Assembly (NCBI RefSeq): GCF_021728415.1
Contig: NZ_JAKKDV010000005.1
Location: 215,854-279,853, forward strand
Direction: 5' to 3'
DNA: 64,000 nt
Source of the DNA: Flaviramulus multivorans
GTDB lineage: Bacteria > Bacteroidota > Bacteroidia > Flavobacteriales > Flavobacteriaceae
The notes under the pieces are model-generated. The model was not told the DNA's origin and searched no databases. It saw only the letters and a program-made list of their open reading frames with translations. The translations under genes and the position numbers were made by a program. Numbering within the stretch: the stretch's first letter is position 1; each line of letters opens with the position of its first letter. Positions 1 through 8,769 of this stretch are shown in pieces.

Positions 1-675
1 AATGCCAGCCCTTTAACTGTTTCAGGGAATATTATCGACCAGAATTTAAGCATCCCAACTACTGGAATATCCAACGGTATTCATAAATTATATGTTAGGG
101 TGATTAATGATGATGATTCTTGGAGTATTTATGACAAAAATGTGTTTTATGTTAGTCCAAGTAACTCAAATTCAGCAAATATCGCTTCCGCAGAGTATTT
201 TATTGATACCGACCCTGGCGTTGGAAACGCAAACCCATTAACAGTTTCTGGGAATATTATCGATCAGGATTTAAACATTCCAACCACTGGAATATCCAAT
301 GGTATTCATAAATTATATGTTAGGGTAATTAATGATGATAATTCTTGGAGTATATATGACAAAAATGTGTTTTTCATAAATCCGAATAACACCAATAACG
401 CCAGTATCGCTTCCGCGGAATATTTCATCGATACCGACCCAGGTGTTGGCAATGGAACACCATTAGTGGTTTCCGGAAATATTGTTGATGCTGATTTTAA
501 TATAGCTACAACTGGATTGTCAGAAGGTATTCACAAACTATATGTACGCTTGTTTAATGATGAAAACACTTGGAGTTTGTATGACAAATACGTTTTTTAC
601 GTCAGTCCTAATAACTTAAATACCGCTTTAATTACTGCGGCAGAGTATTTTTTTGATATTGACCCCGGAATTGGT
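1..675 (+). repeat. 225-bp in-frame tandem repeat, three visible units plus one diverged
   Basis: Units begin at 1, 226 and 451 with an exact 225-bp period, as marked by the recurring GN-(A/G)-x-PL-x-VSGNI stretch. Units 1 and 2 are nearly identical over long runs (for example the bases encoding GIHKLYVRVINDD). A fourth, diverged unit runs from about 676 to 830. Further copies probably lie before the window. Confidence 0.85.
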
Positions 676-1083
676 AATGCTACGAGTATAGATTTAGATG
701 ATGCAGAAATTATTGATGAAGATTTAGTATTTCAAGTACCAGCAAATTTACCTGCCGGCGATCACTTTTTATATGTGCGTATTCAAAATACTGACGGTAA
801 CTGGAGTCTATATGCCTTAGGAGAAAACATAACCCTTGGTACAAACGATTTGGATTTAAAGTATTTTAAATATTACCCAAACCCAGTAAAGGATATTTTG
901 TATTTAAATACTAACAACCAAACTATTTTAGATTTTAAAGTAATTGACTTGAATGGAAGGGTGATTTTAAATGAAATTCCAGATAATTTCACAATCAATT
1001 TAAATCGATTAAACTCTGGAACTTATCTTTTTCAACTTAAAACCGATACGGGACATATTTCGAAAAAGTTTGTAAAAGAATGA
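1..1083 (+). CDS. T9SS type A sorting domain protein with tandem repeats (5' partial)
   Basis: The reading frame is open from base 1, so the gene begins outside the window; the first ATG at 100 lies inside a repeat and is not the start. The protein consists of repeats of about 75 residues with the core pattern EYFIDTDPGVGN, then VSGNI, then GIHKLYVR, then WSIYDK. Three units are closely similar and a fourth is diverged. The last ~75 residues form a typical T9SS type A sorting domain (YYPNPVKD, then LNSGTYLFQLKT, ending KKFVKE), which implies export across the outer membrane and surface attachment or release. The function of the repeats is not known to me. Family assignment of the C-terminus is secure; the role is not. 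Confidence 0.9.
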   Translation, partial: NASPLTVSGNIIDQNLSIPTTGISNGIHKLYVRVINDDDSWSIYDKNVFYVSPSNSNSANIASAEYFIDTDPGVGNANPLTVSGNIIDQDLNIPTTGISNGIHKLYVRVINDDNSWSIYDKNVFFINPNNTNNASIASAEYFIDTDPGVGNGTPLVVSGNIVDADFNIATTGLSEGIHKLYVRLFNDENTWSLYDKYVFYVSPNNLNTALITAAEYFFDIDPGIGNATSIDLDDAEIIDEDLVFQVPANLPAGDHFLYVRIQNTDGNWSLYALGENITLGTNDLDLKYFKYYPNPVKDILYLNTNNQTILDFKVIDLNGRVILNEIPDNFTINLNRLNSGTYLFQLKTDTGHISKKFVKE

Positions 1084-1156
1084 TAACTCTAATGGCATTT
1101 TAAAAGGAAAGAATAATTTAAAATTCCGTATTTTAAAGCATCCATTTGATATAATT

Positions 1157-3100
1157 TTGAAAAAGCAACTTACATATTTTTTTCTAGTTATAACATTTAG
1201 TTGTTTGGCTCAGAATCGTAGTGTACAACTGGATAGTTTACTTTTATTAGCAAAAACAACTACCGATAACTCAGTAAAAGCTTCTGTTCACTCGAGGTTA
1301 GCATGGTTGTACATAAATAATGATATTACCATAGCCGAGGCGCACTTAGACTCGTCTATGGTGTTATATTCTCAGCTGAAAGATAAAAATGGTATTGCCA
1401 TTTCTAATTATAAGTACGCTGTATTGAACAGGTTCTTAGGTGAATATAAAGTTGCTCATAGGTATATTGACAAGTATTTGGATTTTGCCGAAACTTTAAA
1501 AGATACATTTAAAACTGCAAACGGTCTTTTTCAAAAAGGCGTGATTTTCAGCCTTCAAACTGATTATCAATCTAGCTTAAAACAATATCATAAAACGTTG
1601 AGCCTTTATGAAAGTTTAAAAGATTCAACAGGAATGGGCTTTACGCTTAATAGTATTGGTATTGTTTATAAAAATTTAAAAATGTATGACAAAGCCATCC
1701 AAAGCTATGAACAAGCTGTGGCCATACATACAAAGAACAACGACCTCAATAATTTAGCAAATGTATATAATGGATTGGGAAGTGTGTATTCAGAACTACA
1801 GAATTATGACAAAGCCCTTGAATATTTTCATGAGACTTTAGTTATTGATGAAAAGATAAACAATAATTGGGGAATGGCCCAAGTATCAAAAAACATTGGT
1901 TTGATACATTTGGAAAAACAGAGCTATTCAAAAGCATTAGAGTATCTTAATAAAGCTCATAAAATTCAAGTAGCTTATGATTACACATCAGATATTGCTG
2001 AAACTTTAACCCAATTAAGTTCTGTCTATATGGAACTTGGGAACTATAAAAAAAGTGAAGCCTTATTGAATGATGTGTTGCAACATAATATTCCTTCAAA
2101 AAAGGTTTATCAAAATTTACATTTGCAATCCTATAAACTATATGATAAAATTGGAAAACCTAAATTGGCATTGTACCATCATGAAAAGTATACGGCATAC
2201 AAAGACAGTATTTTTAATGAAGAAAATTTAAAAAATGTAAATACGCTTCAAATACAATTTGAAACAGAAAAAAAGGAAAAAGAAATAGTAGAGCAGGAGT
2301 TGAAATTGAGTAAACAGGAAGATGCGTACCAAAAAAAGAAAATGCAATATGGTATCATGACTGGGATAGCTGCAATTTTATTAATAACATCTCTTTTAAC
2401 ATTTTTTATTTTTAAGCAACGCCAAAAAAGAAAAACACAAGAAATTTTAACTTTAAAACGCGAACATCAAATAAAAACTTTAGAAGCTTTGATTGAAGGA
2501 GAAGAAAATGAACGATTTCGAATTGCAAAAGAACTACATGATGGTGTAAATGGCGATTTAGCAGCTATAAAATATAAACTATCTTCTTTGTTAGAAATGA
2601 ATAATAAAGTAATAAAGGAAGCCATTACCATGATTGATGATTCTTGTAAACAAGTACGTGCCATTTCTCATGACTTAGTGCCACCTTCGTTAGAAAATTT
2701 TGATTTAGTTGAAGCTGCCGAAGTTTATTGTAGTAATCTTAGTGAAACAAACCCAGAAACGGATATTGTATTTCAGCATATGGGTGATGCCGTTGACTTA
2801 CCTAAAAAAGTAGAAATTAATATCTTTAGGATTATACAAGAGCTCGTTACAAACAGTTTAAAACATGCCAAAGCAACCATAGTAAATGTACAGATAAGTA
2901 ATCGTAACAACCATATTCAAATTACTGTGGAAGATAATGGTATCGGGTTTAATAAAGATAACTTGAAATCACAAGGTATTGGATTAAATAATGTAAAATC
3001 GAGAGTTGAATACTTAAACGCAACCATGGATTTAATGTCAAATAATAACGGCACATCGTATACTATAGATATTGATAAAGAGCGATTAAATGAAAATTAA
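1157..3100 (+). CDS. TPR-repeat sensor histidine kinase
   Basis: This 647-residue two-component kinase probably phosphorylates the response regulator encoded next to it. It has an N-terminal signal peptide (FFLVITFSCLAQN), TPR repeats over residues ~60-300 (YDKAIQSYEQAV, YDKALEYFHETL, YSKALEYLNKAH), a short coiled coil near 370-395 and one membrane segment at ~398-420. A HisKA_3 dimerisation helix follows, with phospho-acceptor His461 in ELHDGVNGDL, then an ATPase domain with the N box (ELVTNSLKHA) and G boxes (EDNGIGF, GIGLNNV). The start is TTG at 1157, chosen because the signal peptide begins there and no in-frame ATG lies just upstream. The stop overlaps the next gene by 11 bp, so the two are co-translated. 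Confidence 0.9.
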   Translation: MKKQLTYFFLVITFSCLAQNRSVQLDSLLLLAKTTTDNSVKASVHSRLAWLYINNDITIAEAHLDSSMVLYSQLKDKNGIAISNYKYAVLNRFLGEYKVAHRYIDKYLDFAETLKDTFKTANGLFQKGVIFSLQTDYQSSLKQYHKTLSLYESLKDSTGMGFTLNSIGIVYKNLKMYDKAIQSYEQAVAIHTKNNDLNNLANVYNGLGSVYSELQNYDKALEYFHETLVIDEKINNNWGMAQVSKNIGLIHLEKQSYSKALEYLNKAHKIQVAYDYTSDIAETLTQLSSVYMELGNYKKSEALLNDVLQHNIPSKKVYQNLHLQSYKLYDKIGKPKLALYHHEKYTAYKDSIFNEENLKNVNTLQIQFETEKKEKEIVEQELKLSKQEDAYQKKKMQYGIMTGIAAILLITSLLTFFIFKQRQKRKTQEILTLKREHQIKTLEALIEGEENERFRIAKELHDGVNGDLAAIKYKLSSLLEMNNKVIKEAITMIDDSCKQVRAISHDLVPPSLENFDLVEAAEVYCSNLSETNPETDIVFQHMGDAVDLPKKVEINIFRIIQELVTNSLKHAKATIVNVQISNRNNHIQITVEDNGIGFNKDNLKSQGIGLNNVKSRVEYLNATMDLMSNNNGTSYTIDIDKERLNEN

Positions 3101-3725
3101 AGTTTCAATAACAGACGATCATGAAATGGTATTAAAGGGTATAGCCTCTATGCTTTTAAATACGCCTGAATTGGAAGTTGTAGGTATGTATAAAAATGCC
3201 CAAGAAACGCTCGAAAACATTGAAAATGACAAACCTGATATCCTCTTTTTAGACATTAATTTACCCGATATAAATGGCATTGATTTAAGTAACCAATTAT
3301 TGAAAAAATTTAAGGAGTTAAAAATAATAGCGCTTACAAATTTTGAGGATATATCGTTCGTAAAGCGTATGCTTAAAAATGGTGTTCATGGTTATTTGTT
3401 GAAGAATACTGATAAGTTAGAACTCATAAAAGCTATGAAAACAGTACTTTCTGGAGAACTGTTTTTACAAAAGAACATAAAAAATAAATTGTTAATTCAA
3501 TCTACAGGGAAAATAACCGACAATGGCTTAAAACCAAATTTAACACGGAGAGAACACGATGTTTTAGTTGCCATTTCGGAAGAGTTAACAACACAGGAAA
3601 TTTCAGAAAAACTCTTTATCAGTCCTAAAACCGTTGAAACACATCGGATGAATATTATGAGCAAGTTAGGGGCAAAAAACAGTGTAGGCATCATTAAAAT
3701 AGCCATAGAAAAGCAATTGCTTTAG
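3090..3725 (+). CDS. LuxR/NarL-family response regulator
   Basis: This 211-residue protein has an N-terminal receiver domain with the acidic pair TDD at residues 8-10, phospho-acceptor Asp55 in ILFLDINLP and a later conserved Lys. Its C-terminal LuxR helix-turn-helix covers ~residues 145-205 (LTRREHDVLV, then ISPKTVETHRMNIMSKLG). It starts inside the 3' end of the kinase gene, so the pair forms one operon and presumably one signalling pathway. Targets cannot be read from the sequence. Confidence 0.93.
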   Translation: MKIKVSITDDHEMVLKGIASMLLNTPELEVVGMYKNAQETLENIENDKPDILFLDINLPDINGIDLSNQLLKKFKELKIIALTNFEDISFVKRMLKNGVHGYLLKNTDKLELIKAMKTVLSGELFLQKNIKNKLLIQSTGKITDNGLKPNLTRREHDVLVAISEELTTQEISEKLFISPKTVETHRMNIMSKLGAKNSVGIIKIAIEKQLL

Positions 3726-3743
3726 TAATTAGATATATCTTTG
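3717..3743 (+). promoter_or_regulatory. Predicted prmA-clpS promoter
   Basis: TATCTTTG at 3736-3743 matches the Bacteroidota -7 element TAnnTTTG and lies 17 bases before the prmA ATG. A TTG at 3717-3719 could be the -33 element, although the 16-base spacing is short. Confidence 0.5.
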
Positions 3744-3760
3744 CATTTTTAAAATTCATT

Positions 3761-4597
3761 ATGTCAGATACGATTTATATTGGGTATTATTTTAAAGTAA
3801 AACCTATACAACCCGCAGTAGAAATTCTAATTGCAGAACTTGGTTATGCAGGTTTTGAAAGTTTTGTTGAAACTGAAGAAGGTGTTACAGCATACATTCA
3901 AAAAGAAGACTGGTATGAGAATATTCTGGATGATATTCAGATATTAAATTCCGATGAATTTGAAATTGGTTTTACTTTTGAAGAGATAGCACAGACTAAC
4001 TGGAATGAAGAATGGGAAAAAAATTTCAACCCTATTGTTGTTGATAATGTTTGTTCTGTTCGTGCGCCCTTTCATGAAAAGCTTAATACTAAATATGATA
4101 TTATAATCGAACCAAAAATGAGTTTTGGTACGGGGCATCACGAAACTACACACATGATGATTCAGCATATTCTAAAAAATGATTTTAATAATAAATCTGT
4201 TCTCGATATGGGTTGCGGAACGGGAGTTTTAGCAATTCTTGCAGAAATGAAAGGCGCAAAACCAATAGATGCTGTAGATTATGACAATTGGTGCTACTTA
4301 AATAGTTTAGAAAATGTTGAGCGAAATAATTGTCAGCATATTACAGTTATTGAAGGTGATTCATCTGTATTAAAGAATAAAAAGTATGACATTATAATAG
4401 CTAATATTAACCGTAATATCTTGTTACAAGATATGAAAACCTATGTATCATGTCTTAATAAAAACGGTATGTTATTTTTAAGTGGATTTTATGATGATGA
4501 CATTACATTAATTCAAGAAGAATGTGAAAAACATTTGTTAAAATTTGAAGAAAAATTAGAAAGAAACAATTGGGTTTCATTAAAATTTTTAAATTAG
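3761..4597 (+). CDS. prmA: Ribosomal protein L11 methyltransferase
   Basis: SAM-dependent methyltransferase of 278 residues that modifies ribosomal protein L11. The N-terminal ~110 residues correspond to the substrate-recognition part. The catalytic Rossmann domain shows motif I (VLDMGCGTGVLAIL, ~residues 147-160), the preceding PKMSFGTGHHETT signature and the IIIANINRNIL motif (~211-221), all typical of PrmA. Length is normal for Bacteroidota. clpS follows after 33 bp and is probably co-transcribed. Confidence 0.93.
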   Translation: MSDTIYIGYYFKVKPIQPAVEILIAELGYAGFESFVETEEGVTAYIQKEDWYENILDDIQILNSDEFEIGFTFEEIAQTNWNEEWEKNFNPIVVDNVCSVRAPFHEKLNTKYDIIIEPKMSFGTGHHETTHMMIQHILKNDFNNKSVLDMGCGTGVLAILAEMKGAKPIDAVDYDNWCYLNSLENVERNNCQHITVIEGDSSVLKNKKYDIIIANINRNILLQDMKTYVSCLNKNGMLFLSGFYDDDITLIQEECEKHLLKFEEKLERNNWVSLKFLN

Positions 4598-4630
4598 TAC
4601 AACGTTAATCCCCAAAAGATTACTTCAATT

Positions 4631-4906
4631 ATGAGCACAAAAGAAAAAGTATCAGAAGAATTATTACTTGAAGAAGGTGTTGTAACCCAGAACGAAATTG
4701 TTTTACACAATGACGATGTTAATACCTTCGATCATGTTATTGAAACGCTCATTTATGCTTGTGATCACACTTCTGAACAAGCAGAACAATGTGCACTTCT
4801 TGTACATTACAAAGGAAAATGTACAGTTAAAACTGGTTTATATGACGATTTAAAACCTCGTTGCTCCATGCTTTTGGAAGCAGGTTTAAGTGCTGAAATT
4901 GTTTAA
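4631..4906 (+). CDS. clpS: ATP-dependent Clp protease adaptor ClpS
   Basis: Small adaptor (91 residues) that delivers N-degron substrates to ClpAP or ClpCP. The signature is present: LHNDDVNTFDHVIETL followed by CDHTSEQAEQCALLVHYKGKC. The acidic first ~20 residues form the flexible tail. The gene sits just after prmA and its stop overlaps by 4 bp the end of the convergent permease gene. Confidence 0.93.
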   Translation: MSTKEKVSEELLLEEGVVTQNEIVLHNDDVNTFDHVIETLIYACDHTSEQAEQCALLVHYKGKCTVKTGLYDDLKPRCSMLLEAGLSAEIV

Positions 4907-5706
4907 GTTTTATTCGCTTTTAGTTCTTTATAGATAATATAAACAGCCATTATTAGTATAAAAAAACCAAAGCTTTTTTTGAGTTTATTACCACTAATAA
5001 ATTTTGACAGATATACACCAATAATAATTCCTACTACAGAAATTAGGGTAAACACAAGCAAGAAAGCCCAATCAATTTCAAAATTTTGAACATCACCCAG
5101 AAAGCCTATAAGCGAGTTAATAGTAATTATAATTAATGACGTGCCTACTGCTTTTTTCATAGGGATATTTGCCCAAATAACTAAGGCTGGCACGTAAAGA
5201 AAACCGCCGCCCGCACCAATAATACCAGTAATTACACCAATTATAATACCTTGAAAAAAAGTTTTAAAATAAGGTTGACTTTTCAAAATTAAACCTTCTT
5301 CCTTCTTCTTTTTAATCATTGAAACCGAAGCCAATAACATAATAATTGCAAAAATTATCATGATGAACATCTCTTTGGTAAGTTGATAGTTACCTAAATT
5401 CAAAATAGTATTAGGAATAGCTGGTACTAAATATCTTCTTGATAAGTAAACAGCAATAAAAGAAGGGAATGAAAATGCTAACCCCGTTTTAATCTCAACT
5501 AACCCCTCTTTATATTTTTGGAATGTGCCAACCATTGAAGATGTCCCTACAACAAAAAGTGAATATGCCGTAGCAACTACGGGATTATACCCCAAAAGAT
5601 ATACTAATAGAGGCACTGTAAGTATCGAGCCACCACCACCAATAAGTCCTAAAACTAAGCCAACAATAAGTGCTCCAATATATCCTAATATATGTGTAGA
5701 GTCCAT
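4903..5706 (-). CDS. TauE/SafE-family (sulfite exporter-like) membrane permease
   Basis: Integral membrane protein of 267 residues with about eight hydrophobic segments arranged as two related halves. Each half opens with a glycine-rich motif (GLVLGLIGGGGSILTVPLL in the first, GVITGIIGAGGGFLYVPAL in the second), the hallmark of this family. Members export sulfite, sulfoacetate or related organic anions; the substrate here is not predictable. The gene stands alone, convergent with clpS. Confidence 0.88.
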   Translation of the reverse strand: MDSTHILGYIGALIVGLVLGLIGGGGSILTVPLLVYLLGYNPVVATAYSLFVVGTSSMVGTFQKYKEGLVEIKTGLAFSFPSFIAVYLSRRYLVPAIPNTILNLGNYQLTKEMFIMIIFAIIMLLASVSMIKKKKEEGLILKSQPYFKTFFQGIIIGVITGIIGAGGGFLYVPALVIWANIPMKKAVGTSLIIITINSLIGFLGDVQNFEIDWAFLLVFTLISVVGIIIGVYLSKFISGNKLKKSFGFFILIMAVYIIYKELKANKT

Positions 5707-5850
5707 TTATTGGAGCATATTATATTTATAAAAAAATAACTTGTTCAATTTCAATATAAAAAGATAAATTTTAAAAAAAGTATTAATATTTTTTCAAAAT
5801 AAAATTAGTTTAAATCCAAAAGTAACGAATTACAAATTTGAAATAAATTT

Positions 5851-5882
5851 TTGGTGGAGTTTTAATAAAAATAGTATATTTG
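5851..5882 (+). promoter_or_regulatory. Promoter of the tRNA-Arg gene
   Basis: TTG at 5851-5853 and TATATTTG at 5875-5882 are separated by 21 bp, an excellent match to the Bacteroidota housekeeping promoter. The -7 box ends 14 bases before the tRNA 5' end. Confidence 0.75.
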
Positions 5883-5896
5883 CACCCACTTTAAAA

Positions 5897-5970
5897 GGCC
5901 ACGTGGCGCAACTGAATAGCGCACTTGATTACGGCTCAAGAGGTTGCAGGTTTGAATCCTGCCGTGGTCA
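5897..5970 (+). tRNA. tRNA-Arg (anticodon ACG)
   Basis: A 74-nt cloverleaf. The acceptor stem GGCCACG pairs with CGTGGTC (one G-U) and is followed by discriminator A. The D stem is GCGC/GCGC. The anticodon stem CTTGA/TCAAG encloses the 7-base loop TTACGGC, with ACG at positions 34-36. The T stem GCAGG/CCTGC encloses TTTGAAT. CCA is not encoded. Adenine 34 would be deaminated to inosine to read CGN codons. Confidence 0.96.
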
Positions 5971-5977
5971 CTACAAT

Positions 5978-6009
5978 AAAAAAGGTTTCAGTTAATTGAA
6001 ACCTTTTTT
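5978..6009 (+). terminator. Intrinsic terminator after tRNA-Arg
   Basis: GGTTTCA (5984-5990) pairs with TGAAACC (5997-6003) and is extended by flanking A/T pairs, with a loop of 6 bases and a T run at 6004-6010. Confidence 0.85.
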
Positions 6010-6112
6010 ATTTGAATAATGATATAAACTTTAAGTAAAAAGAGTTTAAATTTTAACTCCTGAAAGTATTTTTTATATTAGGTGAAATTTATTTGAACTG
6101 GATCATCAAAAA

Positions 6113-7090
6113 ATGGCATTAAAATTATACCCATTAAAGTTCCAACCATTATTTAAATACCGTCTTTGGGGTGGGAATAAATTAAAAACAAAGCTTCATA
6201 AAAACTATGACGCAGCAAGCATTGGTGAATCATGGGAGGTATCAGACGTTAAGGGCGATGAAACTAAAGTTTTGAGTGGCATTTTAAAAGGACTAACGCT
6301 TAAGCAACTAATTCAAACTTACAAGGGCGAATTTGTTGGAGAAAAGGTATATAAAAGCTTTGGAGAAGATTTCCCATTATTAATAAAGTTTATTGATGCT
6401 AAAACACCATTATCTATTCAGGTTCATCCAAGTAACGAGCTAGCAAAAACCAGACATAATTCATTTGGAAAAAATGAAATGTGGTATATTATGCAAGCTG
6501 ATGAGGGTTCAGAACTAATTGTTGGTTTTGATAGTGAAATTGATAAACAAAGTTATCAGGAGCATTTGGAACATGATACAATCCTTGATGTTTTACATCA
6601 CGAAAAGGTTTCAAAAGGCGATACCTTTTATATCCCTACGGGGCGTGTACATGCTATTGGAGGCGGTATTTTATTAGCCGAAATCCAGCAGACCTCTGAT
6701 GTTACTTATCGCATTTATGATTACAACAGAATAGATGCTGCAACCGGGAAACAACGAGAGTTACATAATGACTTAGCCATTGATGCTATTGATTTTAAAT
6801 ATCATGACAATTTTAAAACATCATATAGTAAAGAGATTAACAAAAGTAATAGACTAGTACATTCGCCATATTTTAAAACAAATTTTATAAGAGTTTCCGG
6901 TGAATTAGAAAAAGACTATTCTAAACTTGACTCCTTCGTAATTTATATGTGCGTTAGCGAATCTTTAGAGATTGAAAGTTTAAATGAAACTTACTCACTT
7001 AGTGCGGGTGAAACATTGCTTATACCCGCTACAATAAATAAACTAAAAATTAAAGCAAAAAATGCCGAATTACTCGAAATTCATATGTAA
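6113..7090 (+). CDS. manA: Mannose-6-phosphate isomerase, class I
   Basis: Zinc-dependent isomerase (325 residues) interconverting mannose-6-phosphate and fructose-6-phosphate. The cupin metal ligands are visible: Gln103 and His105 in SIQVHPSNEL, Glu122 in KNEMWYI and His180 in GRVHAIGGG. Length fits the short bacterial class I form. The gene is monocistronic and converges with the alpha-glucan operon 18 bp downstream; a functional link to that locus is possible but not shown. Confidence 0.92.
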   Translation: MALKLYPLKFQPLFKYRLWGGNKLKTKLHKNYDAASIGESWEVSDVKGDETKVLSGILKGLTLKQLIQTYKGEFVGEKVYKSFGEDFPLLIKFIDAKTPLSIQVHPSNELAKTRHNSFGKNEMWYIMQADEGSELIVGFDSEIDKQSYQEHLEHDTILDVLHHEKVSKGDTFYIPTGRVHAIGGGILLAEIQQTSDVTYRIYDYNRIDAATGKQRELHNDLAIDAIDFKYHDNFKTSYSKEINKSNRLVHSPYFKTNFIRVSGELEKDYSKLDSFVIYMCVSESLEIESLNETYSLSAGETLLIPATINKLKIKAKNAELLEIHM

Positions 7091-7108
7091 ATTTTACTTG
7101 AAATAAGT

Positions 7109-8767
7109 TTAAGCTTTTTCTAATAAAACTATATTATAATCAGAATTAATTGTTGCTTTTCCATTTTTAACTTCCGTGCGATAGCCAGAGTAGAAGTCAT
7201 GTACTTGGTCACCGTCCTTTAAAAGTTTTGAAACATCAATAGTTTTTTCGCCCTTAGGTAAATCTAACCCAACTACTACTAAATCACTAAAATTAGCTTT
7301 AGTATAGCTTCTTGAAAACACGTATGGATTTTGCGAAATCATTTGATGAATCCCTGCTCCAATTGCTGGATGATTTGCTCTAAATTTGCCTAGTTTTTGC
7401 CAATGTGCTAAAATCTCTTTTGTTTTAGAATCATTTTGAATATCATCCCAATTCATTTTAGAGCGCAATGTAGCATCACCAACAGTACCCTCAATTATTA
7501 ATGAACGTGCAGATTCATCACCATAATAAACCTGTGATGTACCTGGGCATAATAATAACTTTGTTGCAGTTTCAAAAGGTTTTTCTCTTGCGGCGTCAAA
7601 TGGTTGACCATCATCATGAGAACTTAAATAATTCAAAGTTCCATGCCCTTTTAAATCTGAACTTAATATGTTCGAATATTCTTTAAAAACATCTTCTGTT
7701 GATTTTTGCTTAATATTCCATTTTAATTCAAAATTAATAAGGCTATGAAAAGCATCATCAAAGTAATTTACTTTTTTATCGCCTATGTCAAATAATTTAC
7801 CAGAACTGATATTGTAATTATATACTTCACCTACTAAATAAAAAGGGTTATCATCTAAAACTTTTTCTGGATTGTTTTTCTTGAATTCTGTAAAGGCATA
7901 TTCACATTCTTTTTTAAATTCTTGCCATACAAATTCTTCGGTATGTTTTACCGTATCCACTCGATATCCATCAATACCAAATTCGGTAATGTAATCTGTT
8001 AACCATTTCATGATATAAAATCGTGGTGCTCGCGGGTGTCCTGTGCGCTCAAAAAAATCATCTAATTCAGCTACTTCTTGGTTGTAGCGCCCTTCTGCTT
8101 TCCATTTTTCAATAAGTTGAGGAGGAAGCTCAACAGCATCATTACTTTCAGTTTTGATGTCTGGTAAATTTTCAACCAAAGTACACATGGTAGTACCCTT
8201 ATAAGACTTGAAATCACACGGTGGTTCGGTTCGAACCCATTCATCAGGCCATACGGGGTCTTTCTCAGTTACAGGTCCTGTATGATTAATAACGGCATCT
8301 AATAAAATGCGAATTCCATTTCTGTGTGCTACTTCAACTAATTCTTTTAGATCTTCAGTCGTTCCGAAATTAGGGTCTATAGCAGTCCAATCACTGGTCC
8401 AATATCCATGAAAGCCATAGCTAAAACCTGTGCCTTCATCGGTTCCTCCATGAATTTGCTCTACAATCGGAGTCATCCAAATAGCACTAATTCCCAAATT
8501 TGTAAAGTAACCTTCTTCAATTTTTTGGGTAATACCCTTAATGTCGCCTCCTTCAAAACCACGAAGTTTTCCAGTTTCTTCAGTACGATTAAAATTCACA
8601 TCGTTACTTGTATTTCCGTTATTAAACCTATCTGTTAAAAGAAAATAAACATTTGCACCTTCCCAAACAAATGGTGTTTCCTGAATTGTTTCTTTGATTT
8701 GAGCAGACTTTTCTTTACAATTTGATAAAGAAATAATCACGATTAAAAAGGCTACAATTTTTTTCAT
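7109..8767 (-). CDS. GH13 alpha-amylase family lipoprotein
   Basis: 552-residue glycoside hydrolase. A lipoprotein signal ends at Cys17 (LSNC), so it is anchored in the cell envelope. All four GH13 regions are present: DAVINH (157-162), nucleophile Asp271 in GYRVDTVKH, acid/base Glu314 in VGEVYN and Asp385 in LSSHDD. The (beta/alpha)8 barrel begins soon after the signal peptide, without a clear N-terminal binding domain. It is the last gene of the minus-strand glucan operon, 2 bp after the gene at 8770-10638. It likely hydrolyses alpha-1,4 or alpha-1,6 glucosidic bonds in maltodextrin; exact specificity is unknown. Confidence 0.9.
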   Translation of the reverse strand: MKKIVAFLIVIISLSNCKEKSAQIKETIQETPFVWEGANVYFLLTDRFNNGNTSNDVNFNRTEETGKLRGFEGGDIKGITQKIEEGYFTNLGISAIWMTPIVEQIHGGTDEGTGFSYGFHGYWTSDWTAIDPNFGTTEDLKELVEVAHRNGIRILLDAVINHTGPVTEKDPVWPDEWVRTEPPCDFKSYKGTTMCTLVENLPDIKTESNDAVELPPQLIEKWKAEGRYNQEVAELDDFFERTGHPRAPRFYIMKWLTDYITEFGIDGYRVDTVKHTEEFVWQEFKKECEYAFTEFKKNNPEKVLDDNPFYLVGEVYNYNISSGKLFDIGDKKVNYFDDAFHSLINFELKWNIKQKSTEDVFKEYSNILSSDLKGHGTLNYLSSHDDGQPFDAAREKPFETATKLLLCPGTSQVYYGDESARSLIIEGTVGDATLRSKMNWDDIQNDSKTKEILAHWQKLGKFRANHPAIGAGIHQMISQNPYVFSRSYTKANFSDLVVVGLDLPKGEKTIDVSKLLKDGDQVHDFYSGYRTEVKNGKATINSDYNIVLLEKA

Positions 8768-8769
8768 TA

